DNA of 8,468 bases from an uncultured bacterium. Lineage in GTDB: Bacteria > Cyanobacteriota > Vampirovibrionia > Gastranaerophilales > Gastranaerophilaceae. The DNA is taken from assembly GCA_900554385.1 (NCBI GenBank), contig USHE01000079.1:1-8468 (forward strand), in the 5' to 3' direction. A model generated the notes under the pieces. The model was not told the DNA's origin. It ran no database searches and worked only from the letters and a program-made list of their open reading frames with translations. The position numbers were made by a program, and so were the translations under genes. Positions 1 to 4,656 of this stretch are shown in pieces (the first letter of the stretch is position 1; every line of letters starts with the position of its first letter).

Positions 1-2
1 CA

Positions 3-68
3 GTTACCTTTATACTGAATGTGATCAAGAGAATAGTGCTTCGCTGGCAGGAAGGAGTTGTGAAATAA
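3..68 (+). CDS. ABC transporter permease, C-terminal end only
   Basis: An open frame entering from the left edge ends with TAA at 66-68 and reads VTFILNVIKRIVLRWQEGVV then K. A hydrophobic stretch followed by a basic 'RxxLRWQ'-like tail is typical of the C-terminus of nitrate/sulfonate/taurine-type (SsuC/TauC-like) inner-membrane permeases. The partner ATPase starts 2 bases after this stop, the usual permease-ATPase order in such operons. Its ribosome-binding site (AAGGAG, 52-57) lies inside this tail. Only 21 residues are visible, so the substrate cannot be named. Base composition matches the following ATPase and not the AT-rich DNA beyond 595. Confidence 0.6.
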   Translation, partial: VTFILNVIKRIVLRWQEGVVK

Positions 69-69
69 G

Positions 70-570
70 ATGGCATCAGTGGATGAGAAGCAGGGACACG
101 GGCGTGTCCTGGAGTTTGACAAAGTAACAAAGAGTTTTGCAAAGACAGACAGTAACGAGCTCACACATGCGCTGGCAGAGGTGAATCTGACGATCCAGCC
201 GGGTGAGTTTGTCAGTATTGTTGGAACAAGTGGATGTGGAAAATCAACGATTTTGCGATAGATCGCAGGACTGATCAGACCGACTACCGGTGAGATCAGA
301 CTTGGCGGGAAACCGATTGTTGGAGCCGGACCGGATCGTGGAATGGTATTCCAGAAAGCAACATTGTTTCCGTGGCTTACGGTAGAGAAGAATGTATCCT
401 TCAGCTTGCGTATGCAGAAAAAGCAGGATAAAGAACTGGTAGAGCATATGCTGAAAATGGTAGGACTTGAAGATTTCCGAAAAGACTATCCGCATCAGCT
501 CTCCGGAGGTATGGCGCAGAGAGTGGCGCTGGTAAGATCGCTGATCAATCATCCGGATATTCTGCTTCTG
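70..570 (+). pseudogene. Nitrate/sulfonate/taurine-type ABC transporter ATPase, N-terminal part with an in-frame TAG
   Basis: This encodes the ATP-hydrolysing subunit of an SsuB/TauB-like importer. Visible motifs are Walker A GTSGCGKST (residues 52-60), the Q-loop MVFQKATLFPW (from residue 92), the signature LSGGMAQR (144-151) and the Walker B start LLLDEP. The ATG at 70 follows AAGGAG with 12 bases of spacing. A TAG at 259-261 replaces the Leu expected in the family's 'LLRLIAGL' stretch. A one-base change from TTG explains it, and the frame is otherwise intact. Beyond 570 the family's expected 'GALD' region is missing and the frame passes straight into an ABC-F protein. As it stands the gene is broken twice: by a nonsense codon (real or sequencing error) and by loss of its 3' part at the junction. 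Codon use looks clostridial. Confidence 0.75.
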
Positions 571-1662
571 GACGAGCCGACAAACCACCTTGACATAAAT
601 ACTATCACATGGCTTGAGGAATTTTTGATTGATTTCCCTAACCTTGTTATCGTTGTGTCACACGATAGAAAATTTCTGGACAGAGTCTGCACACACATGG
701 CAGATATTGATTACAAAAATATTCAGTTATACACGGGAAACTATTCCTTCTGGTCAGAAGCAAGCCAGTTGATTAAGAAACAAAAAGAAGAACAGAATAA
801 GAAAACCGAAGAAAAAATGGAAGAATTAAAGGCGTTTATTGCACGTTTCAGTGCAAACGCGTCTAAGGCAAAACAGGCAACTTCAAGAAAGAATATGCTG
901 GACAAACTTTCTCTTGAAGAAATTAAGCCGTCATCAAGACAGTACCCGAGAATAAGATTTAATTATCAAAAAATTCCTGGAAAAGACGTGTTGACCGTTG
1001 AGAAATTAACAAAATCCATTGACGGAGAACTTCTGTTTAAGAATTTCAGTTTTGAAGTTTATCAGGGAGAAAAAATTGCGTTTATTGCAAAAGATCCTCT
1101 GATTATTTCAACTTTATTTGATATCCTTACAGGAAAAACCGAAGCAGATTCGGGAGAAGTAAAATGGGGCGTTACAGCTACAACCTCATATTTCCCCAAA
1201 GACAATAATTTTTACTTTGACTCAGATAAAACTATTATGCAATGGCTTGCACAATATTCGCCAGACCAGCACGTAAACTTTTTACGCGGATATCTGGGCA
1301 GAATGCTTTTCTCAGGAGAAGATGCCGATAAGAAAGTCAATGTACTTTCAGGTGGTGAAAAAGTTCGCTGCATTCTGGCAAAAATGATGATTGAAGAATC
1401 CAACGTAATGATTTTCGACGAGCCGACAAACCACCTTGACCTGGAATCAATCACAGCTTTGAATAACGCTATTATTGATTATACAGGAACAGTATTGTTC
1501 ACATCACAAGATTATCAATTTATAAACACTGTTGCTGACAGAATTATCGAAATATCTCCAAACGGTTATATTAACGTAAGAAGCAAATACGAAGATTACC
1601 TTACAAATCCTGACATTATTAAGCGTCGAAACGACTTATACAAGATGGCTGTAAAAAAGTAG
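343..1662 (+). CDS. Chimeric ORF; residues from base 571 on are an ABC-F (YbiT-like) ATPase lacking most of its first nucleotide-binding domain
   Basis: ABC-F proteins are soluble twin-ATPase proteins that act on the ribosome (translation factors or antibiotic protection). From 571 the protein reads DEPTNHLD (Walker B of domain 1), then the H-switch VSHDRKF. A charged linker rich in Lys/Glu follows (about 770-960), then the YbiT-like 'PSSRQYPRIRF' and a second ATPase domain with LSGGEK and DEPTNHLD (1417-1440). The C-terminal end resembles the YbiT 'YEDYL' tail. The second domain is degenerate: the Walker A position reads AKDPLIIS, the Q-loop Gln is Lys (YFPKD) and the H-switch is TSQDYQF. 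The start at 343 is only the first ATG after the upstream TAG and lies inside the foreign importer-type sequence. The native N-terminal ~150 residues are absent. TAG stop at 1660-1662; the gene end overlaps the convergent gene by 44 bases. Confidence 0.8.
   Translation: MVFQKATLFPWLTVEKNVSFSLRMQKKQDKELVEHMLKMVGLEDFRKDYPHQLSGGMAQRVALVRSLINHPDILLLDEPTNHLDINTITWLEEFLIDFPNLVIVVSHDRKFLDRVCTHMADIDYKNIQLYTGNYSFWSEASQLIKKQKEEQNKKTEEKMEELKAFIARFSANASKAKQATSRKNMLDKLSLEEIKPSSRQYPRIRFNYQKIPGKDVLTVEKLTKSIDGELLFKNFSFEVYQGEKIAFIAKDPLIISTLFDILTGKTEADSGEVKWGVTATTSYFPKDNNFYFDSDKTIMQWLAQYSPDQHVNFLRGYLGRMLFSGEDADKKVNVLSGGEKVRCILAKMMIEESNVMIFDEPTNHLDLESITALNNAIIDYTGTVLFTSQDYQFINTVADRIIEISPNGYINVRSKYEDYLTNPDIIKRRNDLYKMAVKK
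571..594 (+). repeat. 24-bp exact direct repeat, copy 1 (Walker B), and composition junction
   Basis: These 24 bases encode DEPTNHLD and recur exactly at 1417-1440, with unrelated flanks on both sides. All eight codons are identical in both copies. Duplicate Walker B motifs are normal for ABC-F genes. Copy 1 also marks the point where importer-like, GC-richer sequence changes to AT-rich ABC-F sequence. Confidence 0.85.
1417..1440 (+). repeat. 24-bp exact direct repeat, copy 2 (Walker B of the second ABC-F domain)
   Basis: Exact match to 571-594, encoding the second DEPTNHLD of the ABC-F protein. It is probably conserved through protein function. It is also the kind of shared word on which short-read assemblies can join unrelated ABC genes. 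Confidence 0.85.
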
Positions 1663-2143
1663 GGTCAGCAGATACAACTGTGAGCATAAAATTATCTTGA
1701 AAAACACAGGAATAAGAAGCCTGTGTTTTTTGTTGCAGCTTAATTTCAGCCTCATACGCAGTCCAGAATTGATAAAAATCCTCTGCGCTTTGAAAATCTT
1801 TATCATACCTGTCAGAAAAGGCTTTGAAATCACGAGGCTTCATTTCTTCAATATCAAGCCCGCATTCAGATTTGTCAAATGCAGCGGCAACATATTTCCC
1901 GCTGTGCGAAATACTAAAAAACATTTCTCCGTTTTTGAATTTCGGTTTATCACTTTCAATTACAATTTCAGTATCAGTAATGCCGTAAATTTTTTTTGCG
2001 ACAGACTTCACAAGATAACGCCCTATAGAATACTGCACAAAACGTTTAACAGAGTTAAATTCACGCCCGTCTGAAAAACGGCGTAAAAAATCCGTGTCAA
2101 GCGTTTTCAAAAAGTCTTCGGAATTAATATAATAGATTTCCAT
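1619..2143 (-). CDS. 4'-phosphopantetheinyl transferase (Sfp/AcpT superfamily)
   Basis: This family transfers the phosphopantetheine arm of coenzyme A onto a Ser of acyl or peptidyl carrier proteins in the cytosol. The 174-residue protein has the family's features in order: 'KPKFKNGEMFFSISHSGKYV' (residues 66-85), the Mg-binding GLDIEE (95-100, with D97 and E99) and the W-x-x-K-E-like helix FWTAYEAEIK (126-135). In that helix the usual Lys of W-x-x-K-E is Tyr130, while Glu131 and the later Lys135 are kept. The ATG lies 19 bases after the stop of the upstream same-strand gene, suggesting co-transcription, but no clear Shine-Dalgarno sequence precedes it. The C-terminal end overlaps the 3' end of the ABC-F gene by 44 bases. 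The last ~15 residues after 'NFMLTVVS' are unlike the family and may be run-on into the neighbour. The carrier-protein partner is not in the window. Confidence 0.85.
   Translation of the reverse strand: MEIYYINSEDFLKTLDTDFLRRFSDGREFNSVKRFVQYSIGRYLVKSVAKKIYGITDTEIVIESDKPKFKNGEMFFSISHSGKYVAAAFDKSECGLDIEEMKPRDFKAFSDRYDKDFQSAEDFYQFWTAYEAEIKLQQKTQASYSCVFQDNFMLTVVSADPTFLQPSCISRFDA
1699..1731 (+). terminator. Bidirectional intrinsic terminator embedded in the convergent coding sequence
   Basis: An 11-bp perfect stem (AAAAACACAGG, 1700-1710; CCTGTGTTTTT, 1720-1730) encloses a 9-base loop and runs into T residues. It lies 37 bases after the ABC-F stop and suits termination of that gene. The flanking A-tract makes it symmetrical, so it could also work on the minus strand. 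On that strand, however, it lies inside the phosphopantetheinyl transferase frame (residues ~138-148). Confidence 0.7.
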
Positions 2144-2162
2144 AAAAATATAATACTACAAA

Positions 2163-3407
2163 CTAAGCATTAATAGCTTCTTTACGAGCTTTATACTTTG
2201 TCATTTTGTCGTTAATCATAGGAAGTAAAATTCCCAGAGTAATTGCAGAATATGCAAGTCCTGCAACGTGTGCCGCATTAAGTTTCCAGATATTTTTCTT
2301 TGCAAAATCTTTGCCCTTTGCAGCAATTTCGGCATGTGTTTTAAGATTTAAATCATTAAGCCAGTGTTTCAGTCCTTTGCCTTCTTTTGTAACATTGAAA
2401 AGGTTTTTGCGGTCTTTATCAAGCAGATTTGCAACCCCTTTTGCCGCAAAACCGCCAAATACAAGCCAGTTCAGGAAGCCGAAATAATCGCGGGTTACAG
2501 ATTCACGAAGTTCTGTCGTATTGTCTGCAGCGAGAAATCTTCCTACAATTGTAGAAGCATAAACTGTTTTAATAGCATTTCCGCTTGTAACAGGACCTGT
2601 AAATTCAAGTTTTTTAACAAAATCTTTAGGATTTTTGACTTTCATTACTCCAACAACCATAGCAATCATACCGGCACTTGCGGCAATCTTTTTAAGCCAA
2701 AGATTTTTGTCTTTTTTAGGTTCCGTATTATTTGTTGTAGCAGTTTTTTGAGCATAATCCACATCTCCTACAAATCCTTTTTTACCGGTGCGTTTTTCAG
2801 TAATTTTACGGTTAATATACTGGTTTGTAAGCCCTAGAGCAGAAGCTCCGGCAAGTGCGCCAAAGATTTTTATATTATTTACTTTGGCAATTTTTTTCAT
2901 GGCTGTGTCAATGTTAATTTCTTTAATTGCAAAAACTTTTCTGCCCATATCGTACGTATCACGTAAAACATTTTCCAAAGTCGCTCCAAGAGTATGGTCA
3001 CCAATTTTCACCTGAATATCACGTTCTGCGCCAAGAGCGTTCGCAATTCGTGCGTGCATAATTTTTAAAGCATTCTCCTTGTCACGTCCTTTTATTGTCT
3101 TATCACTGATAAGCTGTGTCATTGTACCGGTAATACCATCTTTAGTTTTTAATCTTTCGTCAATATCTACAAAACCTGTGTTGTTCCAGTAAATACGTTT
3201 CCAATTTTCATTATCGTGCCATTCCACATTGTTCCAGTTAATATCCTTAAACTTCACAACATTTTTTCCGTCACGTCCGCCAAGATTATCAAAAACATTT
3301 TTCACATATTTATCAATACTGTTATCCGATTTATCCCAAGCACTTTTCAAAACATTAACAGACTCTTTAGAAAACCAAGTATTTGAATCAATTTTTACTT
3401 CAGGCAT
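2163..3407 (-). CDS. Hypothetical membrane-associated protein, surviving ORF (414 residues)
   Basis: I do not recognise the function. The first ~170 residues are polar and Asn/Asp/Lys-rich, with a WNNVEWHDNENWKRIYWNN stretch. Then come hydrophobic Gly/Ala-rich segments near residues 182-200 (IFGALAGASALGL), 241-257 (AASAGMIAMVVGV), 308-327 (FGFLNWLVFGGFAAKGVANL) and 382-402 (HVAGLAYSAITLGILLPMI). Lys-rich loops separate them, and the C-terminus is basic. The pattern resembles lineage-specific hypothetical proteins I associate with Gastranaerophilales, which is an impression and not a match. There is no ribosome-binding site before the Met at 3407, and coding sense continues upstream of it, so this Met is probably internal to a longer gene broken by two stops. 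It is followed after 18 bases by the phosphopantetheinyl transferase. Confidence 0.6.
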   Translation of the reverse strand: MPEVKIDSNTWFSKESVNVLKSAWDKSDNSIDKYVKNVFDNLGGRDGKNVVKFKDINWNNVEWHDNENWKRIYWNNTGFVDIDERLKTKDGITGTMTQLISDKTIKGRDKENALKIMHARIANALGAERDIQVKIGDHTLGATLENVLRDTYDMGRKVFAIKEINIDTAMKKIAKVNNIKIFGALAGASALGLTNQYINRKITEKRTGKKGFVGDVDYAQKTATTNNTEPKKDKNLWLKKIAASAGMIAMVVGVMKVKNPKDFVKKLEFTGPVTSGNAIKTVYASTIVGRFLAADNTTELRESVTRDYFGFLNWLVFGGFAAKGVANLLDKDRKNLFNVTKEGKGLKHWLNDLNLKTHAEIAAKGKDFAKKNIWKLNAAHVAGLAYSAITLGILLPMINDKMTKYKARKEAINA

Positions 3408-3701
3408 AACATGTTTGTTCGCAATTTTAGCAATTCCTATTCCAAAAAGTCCTGCAGATAAACAATTGATAAAAGTTCCGCTAAGTTCACGGAAAAAAGT
3501 TTCGGCACCTGCATCTTTGTTTCTGGCTTTTGAATCATAATAATTTTTTTGTAATTATATTGCGTCCACAGATATCTACACAGCGTTTGCCATTTCATTT
3601 GTATCAAGAAGTTTCAAACTACTCGTCAATGCACCGTCCAATAATCCCTTAAAATTCTGCTGTCTTTGTATTCTATCGTAACTGTTTACCGTTAAATTCA
3701 T
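2163..3701 (-). pseudogene. Full-length extent of a membrane-associated hypothetical gene interrupted by two in-frame stops
   Basis: An ATG at 3701 has a good Shine-Dalgarno sequence (GAGGTAAGGA, ending 6 bases upstream) and opens a frame (MNLTVNSYDRIQRQQNF...) that stays in register with the long ORF ending at 2163. Only two stops break it: TAG at codon 42 (3576-3578) and TAA at codon 49 (3555-3557). Between the stops and the later Met (3407) the sequence still reads like protein, including DAGAETFFRELSGTFINCL and a hydrophobic Gly/Ala-rich helix. No frameshift is needed to join the parts. The intact product would be about 512 residues with four or five hydrophobic segments. I infer a decayed gene. 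Readthrough or sequencing errors are the alternatives. The only visible promoter is upstream of the terminator at 3728-3759. Confidence 0.6.
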
Positions 3702-3727
3702 CTGATTTCCTTACCTCTGTACACATC

Positions 3728-3759
3728 AAAAAATCCCGCCTGAAAAAATTTCTGCGGGA
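3728..3759 (-). terminator. Intrinsic terminator / candidate attenuator
   Basis: On the minus strand, TCCCGC (3759-3754) pairs with GCGGGA (3739-3734). An inner GAAA/TTTC extension closes a short loop, and six T residues follow (3733-3728). It sits between a strong promoter (3890-3919) and the Shine-Dalgarno/ATG of the hypothetical gene at 3701, with only 26 bases between T-tract and ATG. It therefore either ends a short RNA or attenuates the downstream operon. Confidence 0.8.
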
Positions 3760-3795
3760 CTTAAATATCTTTATAAATTTTACTGTTTAAAAAAT

Positions 3796-3879
3796 CTAAA
3801 CGCCAAAACTCATACAAGCCCCGATGTACTTGGATGAGGAGGAGGATGTATTAGATTTTGCAGTAAATAAATTCATCAT
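3796..3879 (-). CDS. Possible 27-residue Ser-rich small protein or leader peptide
   Basis: The ORF starts ATG ATG (MMNLFTAKSN), continues with Thr and five consecutive Ser (TCC TCC TCC TCA TCC), then KYIGACMSFGV and TAG at 3796-3798. The predicted transcription start is only about 4 bases upstream, leaving no room for a Shine-Dalgarno sequence, so translation would have to be nearly leaderless. Placement between a strong promoter and a terminator, just upstream of a gene, is the arrangement of leader-peptide attenuators. Nothing proves translation, and the peptide matches no family I know. Confidence 0.35.
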   Translation of the reverse strand: MMNLFTAKSNTSSSSSKYIGACMSFGV

Positions 3880-3889
3880 ATCTGCATAT

Positions 3890-3919
3890 AGTATAACTCT
3901 AAAGAAAAATTTTTGTCAA
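3890..3919 (-). promoter_or_regulatory. Strong sigma70-type promoter for the short transcript
   Basis: On the minus strand, TTGACA (3919-3914), an 18-base spacer and TATACT (3895-3890). The -35 is perfect and the -10 matches five of six bases. Transcription would start near 3883 and run towards the terminator at 3759-3728. Confidence 0.75.
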
Positions 3920-3938
3920 TAGTTCCCCGAAGGAAAGG

Positions 3939-4076
3939 TAAGGTATACCATATTTACACTAAATATCGTATAAATCGTCACCCTGAACTTGTTTCAGGGT
4001 CTACAATGTTACAGATGCTGAAACGAGTTCAGCATGACGGTTTTGACTGCTTCTGGTGTAAACTTGTTATACTTTA
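3939..4076. repeat. MITE-like double-hairpin element, copy A (inverted relative to copy B)
   Basis: This ~138-bp element matches the reverse complement of 5471-5604 with about six substitutions and one 2-base indel, including a run of roughly 90 identical bases (3948-4038). Inside are two imperfect palindromes: CCCTGAACTTGTTTCAGGG (3980-3998) and GCTGAAACGAGTTCAGC (4017-4033). They share a consensus, so the core is itself a large palindrome (GTCAYSCTGAAC... / ...GTTCAGSRTGAC). The element ends are imperfect inverted repeats beginning TAAGGTATACC and TAAAGTATAAC and running to TTTACAC. The CTGAACTYGTTTCAG motif resembles repeats I know as widespread in bacterial genomes. There is no room for a transposase, so movement would need one supplied in trans. 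Confidence 0.85.
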
Positions 4077-4298
4077 GTTCCACAGAGGAAAAACATGTTT
4101 CATATAATACTCATGTTCCGCACGCTCATAATTCGTAACAAATTTATTCAACCTTTTACAGATGTAACCGCTTAAAACATAAAGATGGTCTATGTCTAAG
4201 CGTTTATCAATACAATACAAAAGGGCATTATCAAGTGCCATTTGCAGATAATATATGTTCCGTAATTCATTTCCTAAATCTTCCAGTAGGGTTTCCAT
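4074..4298 (-). CDS. Small helical protein of unknown function (74 residues)
   Basis: The protein METLLEDLGNELRNIYYLQM... to VFPLWN is unrecognised. It looks all-helical and cytosolic: amphipathic heptads over LEDLGNELRNIYYLQMALDNALLY, then HLYVLSGYICKRLNKFVTNYERAEHEYY, giving an antiparallel two-helix or coiled-coil impression. I chose the ATG at 4298. A longer frame starting with TTG at 4352 would place a good promoter (4324-4352) inside its first codons. No strong Shine-Dalgarno sequence is visible. It is divergent from the XRE regulator with 75 bases between starts, so both may be under that regulator. Its TAA stop (4074-4076) is made by the terminal bases of the MITE-like element, so the original C-terminus may have been longer. 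Confidence 0.55.
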   Translation of the reverse strand: METLLEDLGNELRNIYYLQMALDNALLYCIDKRLDIDHLYVLSGYICKRLNKFVTNYERAEHEYYMKHVFPLWN

Positions 4299-4323
4299 GA
4301 TAACTTTAATTCTTTTTAAGTTA

Positions 4324-4352
4324 ACTTTAGCACGTGGAAATTTTAATGTCAA
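4324..4352 (-). promoter_or_regulatory. Promoter of the 74-residue gene
   Basis: On the minus strand, TTGACA (4352-4347), a 17-base spacer and TAAAGT (4329-4324). Transcription would start about 20 bases before the ATG at 4298. This placement is the main reason for rejecting the longer TTG-started frame. Confidence 0.65.
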
Positions 4353-4354
4353 CA

Positions 4355-4370
4355 GTGTACTATAGTTTAC
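4355..4370. promoter_or_regulatory. Palindromic operator overlapping the regulator's -10 region
   Basis: GTGTACTATAGTTTAC is a 16-base palindrome with six of eight pairs matched, around the core ACTATAGT. It overlaps candidate -10 sequences for the rightward gene (TACTAT 4358-4363 with TGGAAA 4335-4340 at 17 bases, or TATAGT 4361-4366) and lies next to the leftward -35 at 4347-4352. XRE-type dimers bind such sites, so autorepression plus control of the divergent gene is a reasonable inference. Confidence 0.5.
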
Positions 4371-4373
4371 ATA

Positions 4374-4598
4374 ATGGCGACAAAAGACAACTTATATACA
4401 AAACTTGTAGGAATGAATGTTAAGCTTGCAAGAACAAAAGCAGGTTTAAAACAGGAAGAACTTGCAGAAAAAGCGGACATCAGCCGCGAAACAATCGGTT
4501 CAAACGCACGCGGTGAAAAGTCGCCTACTGTCGCAACTCTGGGTGCAATTGCAGACGCACTAGGAATTGAAATGTATAAACTTTTTATTTTTGATTAA
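4374..4598 (+). CDS. XRE-family (Cro/CI-type) DNA-binding transcriptional regulator
   Basis: The 74-residue protein is essentially one helix-turn-helix domain. It contains LARTKAGLKQEELAEKADIS (residues 18-37), recognition helix RETIGSNARGEKSPTV (38-53) and the last helix TLGAIADALGIEMYKLF. This is the classic HTH_3 layout and usual length for a single-domain repressor that dimerises on a short palindrome. The expected 'IxRIERGxxSPT' reads IGSNARGEKSPT, a change at positions usually Arg-Ile-Glu. The ATG at 4374 is only a few bases after the predicted transcription start and has no Shine-Dalgarno sequence, so expression is probably leaderless. Met14 (4413) is a possible alternative start. The likely targets are its own operator at 4355-4370 and the divergent small gene. 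The exported protein 58 bases downstream on the same strand may be co-transcribed. Confidence 0.85.
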   Translation: MATKDNLYTKLVGMNVKLARTKAGLKQEELAEKADISRETIGSNARGEKSPTVATLGAIADALGIEMYKLFIFD

Positions 4599-4656
4599 CC
4601 CCACTTGAAAAATATTTTTGTTTAGTTAAAAATATTTTCGGAAAGAAGGAAAAATT

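Larger units (their letters stand above)
3728..3883 (-). ncRNA. Predicted ~155-nt short transcript with a CCUCCUCCUC tract (small RNA or leader)
   Basis: A near-consensus promoter at 3890-3919 and the terminator at 3728-3759 define a transcript starting near 3883. It carries a C/U-rich run, TCCTCCTCCTCATCC (on the plus strand GGATGAGGAGGAGGA, 3833-3847), complementary to AGGAGG Shine-Dalgarno sequences. Exposed C/U-rich motifs are used by several bacterial small RNAs to pair with ribosome-binding sites. The same run encodes five Ser codons in a 27-codon ORF, so a coding or leader-peptide role is equally possible. No known RNA family is recognised. Confidence 0.45.

Noticed and set aside
2206..3540. 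Several plus-strand open frames opposite the hypothetical gene
   Set aside because: They have Phe/Ser/Cys-rich shadow composition, no ribosome-binding sites and no motifs, while the minus frame is protein-like throughout.
3555..3578. Recoded stop codons (alternative genetic code)
   Set aside because: Neighbouring genes terminate normally at TAG (1660-1662, 2163-2165, 5606-5608) and TAA, so a global reassignment is not supported.
3980..4036. CRISPR-like repeats from the recurring CTGAAC/GTTCAG units
   Set aside because: The units are paired palindromes within one element present twice in inverse orientation, with no regular spacers and no cas genes.
4299..4352. Extended N-terminus of the small minus-strand gene starting at TTG 4352
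   Set aside because: This TTG is the start of the TTGACA -35 box and the -10 also falls inside the extension; the ATG at 4298 is the more sensible start.
4608..4639. A/T-only hairpin between the regulator and the lysozyme-like gene as a terminator
   Set aside because: The arms (about 11 bp of A and T only) are weak and there is no clean T-tract after the stem; the run directly precedes the ribosome-binding site. It is not supported as a terminator in AT-rich DNA.
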